The notes beneath the pieces are model-generated. The model was given only the letters and a program-made list of their open reading frames with translations. It had not been told where the DNA came from and made no database searches. A DNA stretch of 37,872 bases from Clostridiales bacterium UBA929 (GTDB lineage: Bacteria > Bacillota > Clostridia > Oscillospirales > UBA929). The DNA lies in NCBI GenBank assembly GCA_002293625.1, contig DBDP01000162.1, forward strand, positions 4,990-42,861, in the 5' to 3' direction. Shown here one piece after another: positions 22,189-30,031 of this stretch (position 1 is its first letter; every line of letters begins with the position of its first letter). The position numbers were made by a program, and so were the translations under genes.

Positions 22189-24231
22189 TTATTCGTCGTC
22201 TTCTTCGATCCTCTTGGTCTCCTCGATGATCTTCTGCTGTACGTTCGCGGGGGTCTCCTCGTAACGCTCAAACTTAAGCGAGAAGGAACCGCGCCCCTGC
22301 GTCATGGAACGCAGGTCAATCGCGTAGGAGTTCATCTCGGCCATCGGAACCTCGGCTTCTACGATCTGACCGCCGTCTTCGTCCGGGTTCATCCCCATCA
22401 CGCGCCCCCGGCGCTTGTTGAGGTCGCCGATAATGTCGCCCATATACGAATCGGGGATGAAAACCTTCAGCGCGCCGACCGGCTCCAGCAGGACGGGGTT
22501 CGCGAGCGGCAGACCCGCCTTATACGCCAGTCTGGCGGCGAGCTTGAACGCCATTTCCGACGAGTCGACATCGTGGTATGAACCGTCCACCAGCGTCGCT
22601 TTGAGGAACACGACGGGGTACCCCGCCAAAACGCCGTGGATGATGCTGTCGCGCAAGCCCTTTTCGACGGCGGGATGGAAGTTCTTCGGAACCGAACCGC
22701 CAAAAATTTTCTCTTCAAAGACAAGGTCTTCCACCTCGCCCGGCTCAAACTCCATGATGACGCGGCCGAACTGCCCGTGACCGCCCGATTGCTTCTTATG
22801 TTTACCCTCAATGCCGGTGACTTTCTTACGAATCTTTTCGCGGTAGGCAACCCGCGGCTCCTCGGTTTCGACTTCGACGCCGTAGCGGCTTTTCAGGCGC
22901 TGGCAGAGGACGTCGAGATGGATATCGCCCTGCCCGGTCACGACGAACTGTTTTGTTTCGGCATCGTTCTTTACGGTATATGTGAGGTCTTCCTCGCTCA
23001 TGCGTGTGAGACCGGTAGCGATCTTCTCCTCGCCGCCCTTGGTTTTAGGCGCGAACGCCAGCGCGTAGCAAGGTTCCGGGAAGGCAATCCCCTTCAACGT
23101 TACGGCGGTACCCTGCGCGGAGAGGGTGTCGCCCGTCTTGGTGTCGGTCAGTTTAGAAACGGCGCCGATGTCGCCGCATTTCAGCTCCTTGACCTCGGTA
23201 TTCTTTTTCCCTTTGACAACAAAGAGGTGCGCGAGCTTCTCGGAACCGCCGCTGCGGCTGTTTTGCAATGTCATGTCGGATGTAACCGTGCCGGAGACGA
23301 CCTTGAAGAAGGAGAATTTGCCGTATTGGTCGATCAGTGTTTTGAAGACGAACAGCACCGGCGGCGCGGCGGGGTCTTGCTTATACGGCTTGCCGTCGGC
23401 GGTCAGCTCGTCTCCGGTTTCACCGGGGGCGGGCGCGTAGTCCGCGATACCTTGTAACATTAAATCCGTACCCAGCCCCGTCATGGCGCAGCCGCAGAAC
23501 ACCGGCGTGACCGAGCCGGAAAGGACGCCGGCGCGGATGCCCTTTTGCAACTCCTCGGCGGTAAACGGCTCCTCCGCGAAGAATTTATCCATCAGCGCCT
23601 CATCGGTTTCGGCGACGTTCTCGGAAAGTACCGCGAGGTACTCCTGAACGGTATCGGCCATATCGGCGGGTACGGGAATCTCGCTCGCTTTACCGCCGCT
23701 GATTGTGTACGCCTTACCCGTTACGATGTTGATGAGCGCCGAGACCTTGTCGCCCGCGCTCGCGGGAATCACAACGGGGCAGACAGAGACGCCGAACGTA
23801 TTGCGCAGGGCTTCATAGGTACCCGAAAAGTTCGCGTTTTCCTCATCAACCTTCGAGATATAGATCATTTTAGGTTTATTCTTACAGTATTTCCACGCCT
23901 TTTCGGTGCCGACGCCGACACCGTTCTTCGCGCCGACCACAATCACGCCCGTATCGACGACCCGCAACGCTTCCAGCACCTCGCCGGTGAAGTCGAAGTA
24001 GCCGGGGGTGTCAATGATGTTGAACTTGTTGCCGCTGTATTCGATTGGCAGCGGCGTCGCCGCGATGCTGATCTTGCGCCGGATCTCCTCTGGGTCGAAG
24101 TCGCTGACGGTGTTGCCGTCCGTGACCTTCCCCAAACGGTCGGAGCCGCCGGTAACAAACAGCATACTCTCTGCCAGTGAGGTTTTGCCTTCCCCGCCAT
24201 GCCCCAGCAAACATAAATTGCGGATGCCCAT
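22189..24231 (-). CDS. Elongation factor G-like GTPase
   Basis: About 680 residues starting MGIRNLCLLGHGGEGKTSL, with AGGAGA upstream of the ATG at 24231; in-frame codons back to 24264 are less likely. It has the EF-G layout: a GTPase domain, domain II (VLFVFKTLIDQYGKFSFFKVVSG), and domains III-V ending in GRGSFSLKFERYEETP. The P-loop is GHGGEGKT instead of the canonical GHVDAGKT, G3 is DTPGYFDF instead of DTPGHVDF, and G4 is SKVD. The catalytic histidine of translational GTPases is thus a tyrosine. This fits the secondary EF-G group (often called FusA2) rather than the housekeeping EF-G. Its role is uncertain. Confidence 0.9.
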   Translation of the reverse strand: MGIRNLCLLGHGGEGKTSLAESMLFVTGGSDRLGKVTDGNTVSDFDPEEIRRKISIAATPLPIEYSGNKFNIIDTPGYFDFTGEVLEALRVVDTGVIVVGAKNGVGVGTEKAWKYCKNKPKMIYISKVDEENANFSGTYEALRNTFGVSVCPVVIPASAGDKVSALINIVTGKAYTISGGKASEIPVPADMADTVQEYLAVLSENVAETDEALMDKFFAEEPFTAEELQKGIRAGVLSGSVTPVFCGCAMTGLGTDLMLQGIADYAPAPGETGDELTADGKPYKQDPAAPPVLFVFKTLIDQYGKFSFFKVVSGTVTSDMTLQNSRSGGSEKLAHLFVVKGKKNTEVKELKCGDIGAVSKLTDTKTGDTLSAQGTAVTLKGIAFPEPCYALAFAPKTKGGEEKIATGLTRMSEEDLTYTVKNDAETKQFVVTGQGDIHLDVLCQRLKSRYGVEVETEEPRVAYREKIRKKVTGIEGKHKKQSGGHGQFGRVIMEFEPGEVEDLVFEEKIFGGSVPKNFHPAVEKGLRDSIIHGVLAGYPVVFLKATLVDGSYHDVDSSEMAFKLAARLAYKAGLPLANPVLLEPVGALKVFIPDSYMGDIIGDLNKRRGRVMGMNPDEDGGQIVEAEVPMAEMNSYAIDLRSMTQGRGSFSLKFERYEETPANVQQKIIEETKRIEEDDE

Positions 24232-24320
24232 ACGGTTTCTCTCCTGTTCCCGCCCGGCGTTCACCGGACGCTTTCATTTCGGCGCGGCGCTGTCACGTCC
24301 GCGAATTGTTCCATTTTTTT

Positions 24321-24349
24321 ATTATATATGATGAGGGAGGAAAAAACAA
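24321..24349 (-). promoter_or_regulatory. Promoter of the EF-G-like gene
   Basis: On the minus strand TTGTTT (24344-24349) and a perfect TATAAT (24321-24326) are 17 bases apart in an AT-rich pocket. The leader to the ATG at 24231 would be about 80 bases. Confidence 0.65.
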
Positions 24350-24486
24350 GGTTTTTTTTCGGATTCGGAGCGTCGTGGCGGGTATTTTGAAACGTCGCGG
24401 AGACGATTGCCCGATCGTCCCGTTAATACCCCCCGGCGGCGTTGCCGCCACCCCCTTCGAATCGAATGGGGCTACGATTGGACGAG

Positions 24487-24567
24487 GTAGGGGCGGTCGT
24501 CCCCGACCGCCCGTGAGAGCTATGCGATGTATGAATCTTGCGGGCGACCGAGGACGGTCGCCCCTAC
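24487..24567. repeat. Two-hairpin repeat with GTAGGGGCG / CGCCCCTAC ends
   Basis: An 81-base element. The left hairpin is GGGCGGTCG-TCCC-CGACCGCCC (24491-24512) and the right is GGGCGACCG-AGGA-CGGTCGCCC (24542-24563). The outer nine bases are perfect inverted repeats. It has the same architecture as the elements at 13594 and 16570. Confidence 0.9.
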
Positions 24568-24627
24568 GTCAACATTGAATGCGATTATGCCACTCACGGT
24601 ATGCCATTCCCGGGGTATGTATTTTGC

Positions 24628-24656
24628 TTGCATTCGCGGAAATAATTTGGTATAAT
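24628..24656 (+). promoter_or_regulatory. Promoter of gdpP (extended -10)
   Basis: TTGCAT (24628-24633) and TATAAT (24651-24656) are 17 bases apart, and TGG before the -10 gives an extended -10 motif. The box lies about 20 bases before the gdpP start codon. It probably also serves the downstream housekeeping genes. Confidence 0.82.
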
Positions 24657-24677
24657 ACCCCCGCGAAGGAGGCGGCT

Positions 24678-26675
24678 ATGGGCGGACTGAAACGCGTTTT
24701 GTCTCCGGGAAACCAAATGTTTTTTGTGCTTCTGGTCGTTTTCGCGGGCGGGACGGCTTATTTCAGCATACCCGTCGCTGCGGCGGAGGGCGTGCTGATT
24801 GTGTTAGCGGCGCTTATTTACCGCCGCCAGATTGTCCGGCGGCGTGCCGACATCGTGCGGTATATCGAGCAGATCACCACCCACTTGGACACCGCCGACA
24901 GTGTGGTTCACTGCCCCATCCCGATGCTGATCCTCCGTGTTTCGACCGGCGAGATGATTTGGGCGAACGACGGTTTTATGGGCATATCCGGCATGAAGGA
25001 GCGGCTCTTCAGCCAGCGCATCGGGGATTTTTTACCCGGCCTTGACCTCAAATGGCTGGGGAAGGAAGGCTCCACGTCGGAAACCACGCTGCGCGAACGG
25101 CGTTACACTGTCTGCGGCAGCATGATCCGGCAAGCCGACCGCAAAGACCTGCTCGCCGCGCTGTATTTCGTGGACATCACCGAGCTGACCGAACTGCGGC
25201 GGGAGTACCGCCTTTCCCGCCCGGTCGTAATGATGATCATGCTTGACAACTATGAGGAATGCGTGAAGAACCTCACCGATTCGCAAAAATCCAACATGCA
25301 GGCCGCCGCCGACGAAAAAATATCGGAATGGGCGGCTCCGCTGGACGGTATCCTGCGGAAGCTCGACCGCGACAAGTATTTACTCGTTGTGGAGGAGCGG
25401 GAGCTTGCGGGGTTGATCGAACGGCGTTTCTCCGTCTTAAACAGCATCCGCTCGGTAACGGGCGCGGCGAACCTTCCCGTGACACTCTCGATCGGCGTCG
25501 GGCGGGACGGCAGCACGCCGAGCGAATCCTTTTCCTTCGCCCAGCTTGCCATTGATATGGCGCTCAGCCGCGGCGGTGACCAAGCGGTGGTGAAGAACCG
25601 TTTTTCGTTTGACTATTACGGCGGCCGTTCCAAAGAGATTGAGGTGCGCACCAAGGTCAAAAGCCGCGTCGTCGCGGCAAGCCTGTCCAACTTCATCTCG
25701 GACAGCTCCCTCGTTTTGGTTATGGGACACGCCTACAGCGACATAGACTCGCTGGGCGCGGCGACCGGCGTCGTCTGTATGGCGCGTAAGCGCGGCAAGC
25801 GTGTGCACATCGTCATCGACGAAAAGAAGACGATGGCGGGGGCGCTCTTACAAAAAATGAAGGCGCAGGATTCGTATGTTGGTGTTTTTATCGATCCGCA
25901 GACAGCAATGATACTCGCTGACAACAAGACTCTGCTGGTGGTGGTGGATTGCAGCCGCCCGGAGCTTGTCGAGTCGGAGCAGCTGTTGAAATCCATGAAC
26001 CGCGTCGCCGTCGTCGACCATCACAGGCGCTCGTCGGACTATATCGAAAACGCCGTGCTGCTGATGCACGAGCCGTCGGCTTCCTCCGCCTGTGAGCTTG
26101 TCTGCGAGCTGGCGCAGTATATCTGCCAGCCGAGCGACATCCTTCGCTGCGAAGCCGAGGCGATGATGGCCGGTATCGTACTGGACACGAAAGGGTTTAC
26201 CCTGCAAACCGGCATGAACACCTTTGAGGCCGCCGCGTTTTTGCGCGGTGCCGGAGCCGACCCGGTGGAGATCAAGAAGATTTTCCAAAATGATATGCGT
26301 TCCTCTTTGGAACGTTATGAGCTGGTGACGAGCGCGCGTATCGTGCGCGAGGGGATCACGGTCGCGTTTACCGAAACCGAAACCGACCGCGCCGTCGCGT
26401 CGCAGGCCGCCGACGAAATGCTGAACATCGCGGGGATTGACGCCTCGTTCGTCGTGTTTCCGTTTGGCGGGGAAACGGCCATATCGGGACGCAGCTTAGG
26501 CGGTATCAACGTGCAGATGATTTTGGAACGGCTCGGCGGCGGCGGACACCGCACGGTGGCGGGCGCGCAGCTTAAGGATACGACGGTGATGCAGGCAATG
26601 GATCGTTTGGTGGAGGTAATCAATCGCCATTGCGAGGAAAACGGGGTAGGCTTGGTACCGCCTCAGGCGTTGTAG
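24678..26675 (+). CDS. gdpP: GdpP-type cyclic-di-AMP phosphodiesterase
   Basis: About 665 residues starting at the ATG 24678 after GGAGG. Two membrane helices (about 13-47) are followed by a PAS-like domain (about 65-170) and a degenerate GGDEF domain (about 180-310). The DHH phosphoesterase domain has VMGHAYSDIDSLGA near 347-360 and VVDHHRR near 443-449, and the DHHA1 end has GGGGHRTVAGAQL near 620. Members hydrolyse c-di-AMP to pApA, controlling osmotic and cell-wall balance. Domain order and length fit GdpP/YybT. It precedes rplI, as in many Firmicutes. Confidence 0.94.
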   Translation: MGGLKRVLSPGNQMFFVLLVVFAGGTAYFSIPVAAAEGVLIVLAALIYRRQIVRRRADIVRYIEQITTHLDTADSVVHCPIPMLILRVSTGEMIWANDGFMGISGMKERLFSQRIGDFLPGLDLKWLGKEGSTSETTLRERRYTVCGSMIRQADRKDLLAALYFVDITELTELRREYRLSRPVVMMIMLDNYEECVKNLTDSQKSNMQAAADEKISEWAAPLDGILRKLDRDKYLLVVEERELAGLIERRFSVLNSIRSVTGAANLPVTLSIGVGRDGSTPSESFSFAQLAIDMALSRGGDQAVVKNRFSFDYYGGRSKEIEVRTKVKSRVVAASLSNFISDSSLVLVMGHAYSDIDSLGAATGVVCMARKRGKRVHIVIDEKKTMAGALLQKMKAQDSYVGVFIDPQTAMILADNKTLLVVVDCSRPELVESEQLLKSMNRVAVVDHHRRSSDYIENAVLLMHEPSASSACELVCELAQYICQPSDILRCEAEAMMAGIVLDTKGFTLQTGMNTFEAAAFLRGAGADPVEIKKIFQNDMRSSLERYELVTSARIVREGITVAFTETETDRAVASQAADEMLNIAGIDASFVVFPFGGETAISGRSLGGINVQMILERLGGGGHRTVAGAQLKDTTVMQAMDRLVEVINRHCEENGVGLVPPQAL

Positions 26676-26717
26676 GAGCGTTAAAGGTGCCGATACTATG
26701 AATAAAATTTTGCGGTA

Positions 26718-26747
26718 TTGCGGCGATATATACGATATGAATATACT
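26718..26747 (+). promoter_or_regulatory. Possible promoter of rplI-dnaB
   Basis: TTGCGG (26718-26723) and TATACT (26742-26747) are 18 bases apart, 24 bases before the rplI ATG. The match is moderate, and read-through from gdpP is equally possible. Confidence 0.4.
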
Positions 26748-26771
26748 TTACATACAACAGGAGGGAACGAT

Positions 26772-27218
26772 ATGAAGATTATACTGTCCGCCGATGTAAA
26801 GGGGCAGGGGAAGAAGGGCGATTTGCTTTCTGTCTCCGACGGTTACGCCCGCAATTTCCTTTTCCCGCGAAAACTGGCCTTTGAAGCCACGCCGGATGCG
26901 ATTGCCGACTATAACCGCCGCGAGAAGGCAAAAGCCGATAAACTGGCTCACGAGAAGGAAAAAGCGCAGGAGCTGGCGAAGCGTTTGAAGGACGCCCATG
27001 TCACCCTCGAGGCAAAATGCGGCGCGGGCGGGCGGCTGTTCGGCTCGGTTACCAATGTCGAGGTCGCGGAGGTCTTTAACGCACGGTTTAACACGCAGGT
27101 TGACCGGCACGACATTCAGATGGATCCGATCAAGCAGTGCGGAACATACACAGCCAAGCTCAAGCTGGGGCATGGGGTCAGCGCCGCGCTGACCGTTGAG
27201 GTAACGGCCGTTGGATGA
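26772..27218 (+). CDS. rplI: 50S ribosomal protein L9
   Basis: A 148-residue protein starting MKIILSADVKGQGKKGDLL, with AGGAGGG upstream. The N-terminal domain motif DGYARNFLFPRKLAFEAT is the L9 signature; a long charged helix (about 48-75) and a C-terminal domain (LFGSVTNVEVAEVF, GTYTAKLKLGHGVSAALTVEV) complete the family fold at full length. It binds 23S rRNA near the L1 stalk. It overlaps the dnaB start by eight bases, so translation of the two is probably coupled. Confidence 0.97.
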   Translation: MKIILSADVKGQGKKGDLLSVSDGYARNFLFPRKLAFEATPDAIADYNRREKAKADKLAHEKEKAQELAKRLKDAHVTLEAKCGAGGRLFGSVTNVEVAEVFNARFNTQVDRHDIQMDPIKQCGTYTAKLKLGHGVSAALTVEVTAVG

Positions 27219-28533
27219 ACTGCGCGGCCTTCCGCACAACACCGAAGCGGAGCAGTCTGTCATAGGCTCTATGCTGCTGGATCCGCATTGTATCCCCGCC
27301 GTTATCGAGCGTTTGGACGGCGAGGATTTTTATCTCCCTGCGCATCAGGACATTTTTGACGCGATTTACGCCATGTTTTCGCGCAACGCGGCATTCGACC
27401 CCGTCACGCTGATGGACGAGATGAGCGGGCGGGGTACGTTTGACGCCTCCTCCACCGCCGACTACATCAGCCGCCTGCTGGACGTTACGCCGACTTCGGC
27501 ACATGCCGCGCAGTACTCCGACATCGTGCGGCGGTTGTCGCTGCTGCGCAAACTTGACTATGCCGCGCAGGAGATCTCGTCGCAGGCGCGGGAGTCGGGC
27601 GCGGAAGCGGACACCGTACTCGACTCCGCCGAACAGAGCATTTTTAATCTGCGGCAGGGTAGAGAGGTGACCTCCCTATATAAGATCCCCGTTGTGCTGA
27701 TGGAGGTTTACCAAAACATCCGCGAGATTTCCGAGGCAGGCGGCAAGTTGCCCGGTATTCCCTCGGGAATCCCCGATTTGGACGAGGTTATCGGCGGTTT
27801 GCTGAACTCCAGCTTCATCATCGTCGCTTCGCGCCCCGGCGTGGGTAAAACCAGCTTTCTGCTGGGGCTTGGTTTGAGCGCGGCGCGTTCTTCCGATAAA
27901 GCGGTGGTGTTTTTCTCGCTCGAAATGTCGAGGGATCAGCTCGTCAGTCGCCTGCTTTCCAACGAATCGAACGTTAACTCTAAAAAACTGCTGACCGGTG
28001 ACCTGAACCCAAACGACTGGATGAGGATCGGGGAGGCCGCTTCCTCCCTTTCGCAGCTGCCCTACCTGTTCGACGACAACCCCGTAATCTCGGTGGAGCA
28101 GATGAAAGCGAAATGCCGCCGCGTCCCAAATTTGGGACTGGTGATTATCGATTATCTTCAACTGATGCACGGCTCGAAGAAACGCTACGACAACCGCACC
28201 ACCGAAGTGGGCGACATATCGCGTAACCTGAAGATCATGGCGAAGGAACTGGGCGTGCCGGTACTCTGTGCCTCGCAGCTCTCGCGCGAAAGCGAGAAGC
28301 GCGGCGATAAGCGCCCGATGCTTTCGGATCTGCGGGAATCGGGCGCGATCGAACAGGACGCCGACGTGGTTATGTTCCTCCATCGCGAGGGAATCTACAG
28401 CGACGAAGTGGATAAGAGCGAGGCGGAACTGAGCATCGCGAAGAACCGCCACGGCGAAACGCGCAAAATCAACCTCCACTGGTCGGGCGACACGACGACG
28501 TTCACCTCGGCGGATCGCGGGTATTACGATTGA
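27211..28533 (+). CDS. dnaB: Replicative DNA helicase DnaB
   Basis: A 440-residue hexameric helicase. The N-terminal domain opens LRGLPHNTEAEQSVIGSMLLDP. The RecA-like domain has Walker A SRPGVGKTS near residues 207-215, SLEMSRDQLVSRLLS, and VIIDYLQLM as the Walker B strand, followed by SRESEKRGDKRPMLSDLRESGAIEQDADVV and the C-terminal KNRHGET. Length is normal. Translation starts at a TTG inside the end of rplI, preceded by GAGGTAA. It unwinds the fork during chromosome replication. Confidence 0.97.
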   Translation: MDELRGLPHNTEAEQSVIGSMLLDPHCIPAVIERLDGEDFYLPAHQDIFDAIYAMFSRNAAFDPVTLMDEMSGRGTFDASSTADYISRLLDVTPTSAHAAQYSDIVRRLSLLRKLDYAAQEISSQARESGAEADTVLDSAEQSIFNLRQGREVTSLYKIPVVLMEVYQNIREISEAGGKLPGIPSGIPDLDEVIGGLLNSSFIIVASRPGVGKTSFLLGLGLSAARSSDKAVVFFSLEMSRDQLVSRLLSNESNVNSKKLLTGDLNPNDWMRIGEAASSLSQLPYLFDDNPVISVEQMKAKCRRVPNLGLVIIDYLQLMHGSKKRYDNRTTEVGDISRNLKIMAKELGVPVLCASQLSRESEKRGDKRPMLSDLRESGAIEQDADVVMFLHREGIYSDEVDKSEAELSIAKNRHGETRKINLHWSGDTTTFTSADRGYYD

Positions 28534-29429
28534 CGATGGACAGTGTTCTGGTTGCCGTTTCCGGGGGCGCGGACTCCGTCGCACTGCTGCACATGCTGCG
28601 GGAAGAGGGTCGGGAACTTGCCGCGGCGCATTATAACCACGGACTGCGCCCGGAGGCGGACGCAGACGAAGCGTTTGTAAAAACGCTCTGCGAAGATTGG
28701 GGTATCCCGTTTACCGCCGGGCGGGGCGATGTTGCGGCGGAAGCCGCGCGACGCGGCGCGGGTGTAGAGGAAACGGCGCGGGAGATGCGTTACGCTTTTT
28801 TGGAACCGGTGCGTTCGGAACGCGGGCTTTGCCGGATCGCGACGGCGCACAACGCCGACGACAACGCCGAAACGGTGCTGCTGAACCTAGTCCGGGGCGC
28901 GGGGTTGTCGGGGCTTTGCGGAATTCCGCCGCAAAGAGGGCATATCATTCGTCCGATCCTGCACCTTTCGCGGGCGGAGATTCTCGCGTATTTGACCGAG
29001 CACAATCTCCCGTACCGCGAGGACGCGAGCAATGCCGATACCGTCTATCGGCGGAACTATCTCCGCCATGAGATCATCCCCGCTCTGAAAACGCTCAATC
29101 CGGCGCTGACCGACGCCGTTACCCGCCTCACCGGGCTGTTGCGCGAAGATGATGAGTATCTGACGGCGCTGGCGCGGGAAGAGTTTCGCCAATACGGCGA
29201 CGGCGCGTCGTTTCCGGCAAAGCGGCTGAATTCGCTGCCGAAGCCGGTTGCCTCGCGCGTCTGCCGGATGCTTGTGCTGTCAGTCACCGGCTATCCGCCG
29301 GAACGGAGCGGGCTGGATGCCATGCTGGACATTTCCGCGGGAGGAAACGGGCGTCGGCGTGACCTTTCGGGCGGCTTAACCGTCGCGAAAACGGGGAATA
29401 CGATTGTCGTGACGCGGAAGACCCCGTAA
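28530..29429 (+). CDS. tilS: tRNA(Ile)-lysidine synthase
   Basis: About 299 residues of the PP-loop ATPase family. The motif SGGADSVALL lies near residues 11-20; AHYNHGLRPEADADEAFV, ETAREMRYAFLE, ATAHNADDNAETVLLNLVRG and the downstream YREDASNADTVYRRNYLRHEIIP are TilS hallmarks. It converts the wobble cytidine of tRNA-Ile (CAU) to lysidine. The start is either the TTG at 28530, overlapping the dnaB stop, or the ATG at 28536. It is shorter than many TilS proteins, with only a brief C-terminal segment after the helical linker and no full C-terminal domain pair. Confidence 0.94.
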   Translation: MTMDSVLVAVSGGADSVALLHMLREEGRELAAAHYNHGLRPEADADEAFVKTLCEDWGIPFTAGRGDVAAEAARRGAGVEETAREMRYAFLEPVRSERGLCRIATAHNADDNAETVLLNLVRGAGLSGLCGIPPQRGHIIRPILHLSRAEILAYLTEHNLPYREDASNADTVYRRNYLRHEIIPALKTLNPALTDAVTRLTGLLREDDEYLTALAREEFRQYGDGASFPAKRLNSLPKPVASRVCRMLVLSVTGYPPERSGLDAMLDISAGGNGRRRDLSGGLTVAKTGNTIVVTRKTP

Positions 29430-29480
29430 CATCCCTACACCTTCACACAAAATTTACATTTCCATAAAAGGGGTATTATC

Positions 29481-30017
29481 ATGCATAGGGACATCGAATC
29501 CGTTCTGCTGACCGAGGCGCAAATCGCGGAGCGTGTGCGGGAACTGGGTGAGGAAATCGCGCGGGATTATGCGGGTAAGGAATTGCTGTTAATCAGCATT
29601 CTAAAGGGTTCCGTAGTTTTTTTGGCGGATTTGATGCGTGCCATTCCGAACCCTGTGGAAATAGACTTTCTCTCGGTTTCTTCATACGGAAAAGGGCATA
29701 CTACTTCCGGCGAGGTGCGTGTTTTGAAAGACATTGACCGTTCGGTGGAAGGAAAACATGTGTTGATTGTCGAGGATATCCTTGACAGCGGCGTGACTTT
29801 GCGGTATATTATGAATTTGATAGAGGCAAGGTCTCCGGCATCATTGAGGTTGTGCGCGCTGCTCGACAAACCGGAGCGGCGGATTGCTTCGGTGGAGTGC
29901 CGTTATACGGGATTCACTGTCCCGGATGCTTTTATTGTGGGCTACGGTCTTGACTACGCGGAAAAGTACCGCAATTTACCCTATATCGGGGCGCTGTCGC
30001 CCGCTGTTTATAGCTAG
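29481..30017 (+). CDS. hpt: Hypoxanthine phosphoribosyltransferase
   Basis: A 178-residue purine salvage enzyme that makes IMP or GMP from hypoxanthine or guanine and PRPP. The PRPP-binding motif VLIVEDILDSGVTL is near residues 94-107. LLLISILKGSVVFLADL and FLSVSSYGKGHTTSGEV are typical of the family, as is the C-terminal VGYGLDYAEKYRNLPYIG. AAGGGG precedes the ATG. Its place between tilS and ftsH is conserved in Firmicutes. Confidence 0.97.
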   Translation: MHRDIESVLLTEAQIAERVRELGEEIARDYAGKELLLISILKGSVVFLADLMRAIPNPVEIDFLSVSSYGKGHTTSGEVRVLKDIDRSVEGKHVLIVEDILDSGVTLRYIMNLIEARSPASLRLCALLDKPERRIASVECRYTGFTVPDAFIVGYGLDYAEKYRNLPYIGALSPAVYS

Positions 30018-30031
30018 GAGTTGATGTTCGC

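Larger units (their letters stand above)
24232..24677. other. Divergent intergenic region with two promoters and a hairpin cluster
   Basis: This 446-base gap between the EF-G-like gene (minus) and gdpP (plus) holds no convincing gene. It carries a promoter for each side, a full two-hairpin repeat at 24487-24567, and smaller hairpins: GACGAT-TGCCCG-ATCGTC at 24402-24419 and GGCGGC-GTT-GCCGCC at 24435-24449. Open frames crossing it have no family resemblance. Confidence 0.75.

Noticed and set aside
24177..24578. Plus-strand open frame through the EF-G/gdpP gap
   Set aside because: It runs antisense to the start of the EF-G-like gene and then through hairpin repeats; composition and sequence look random.
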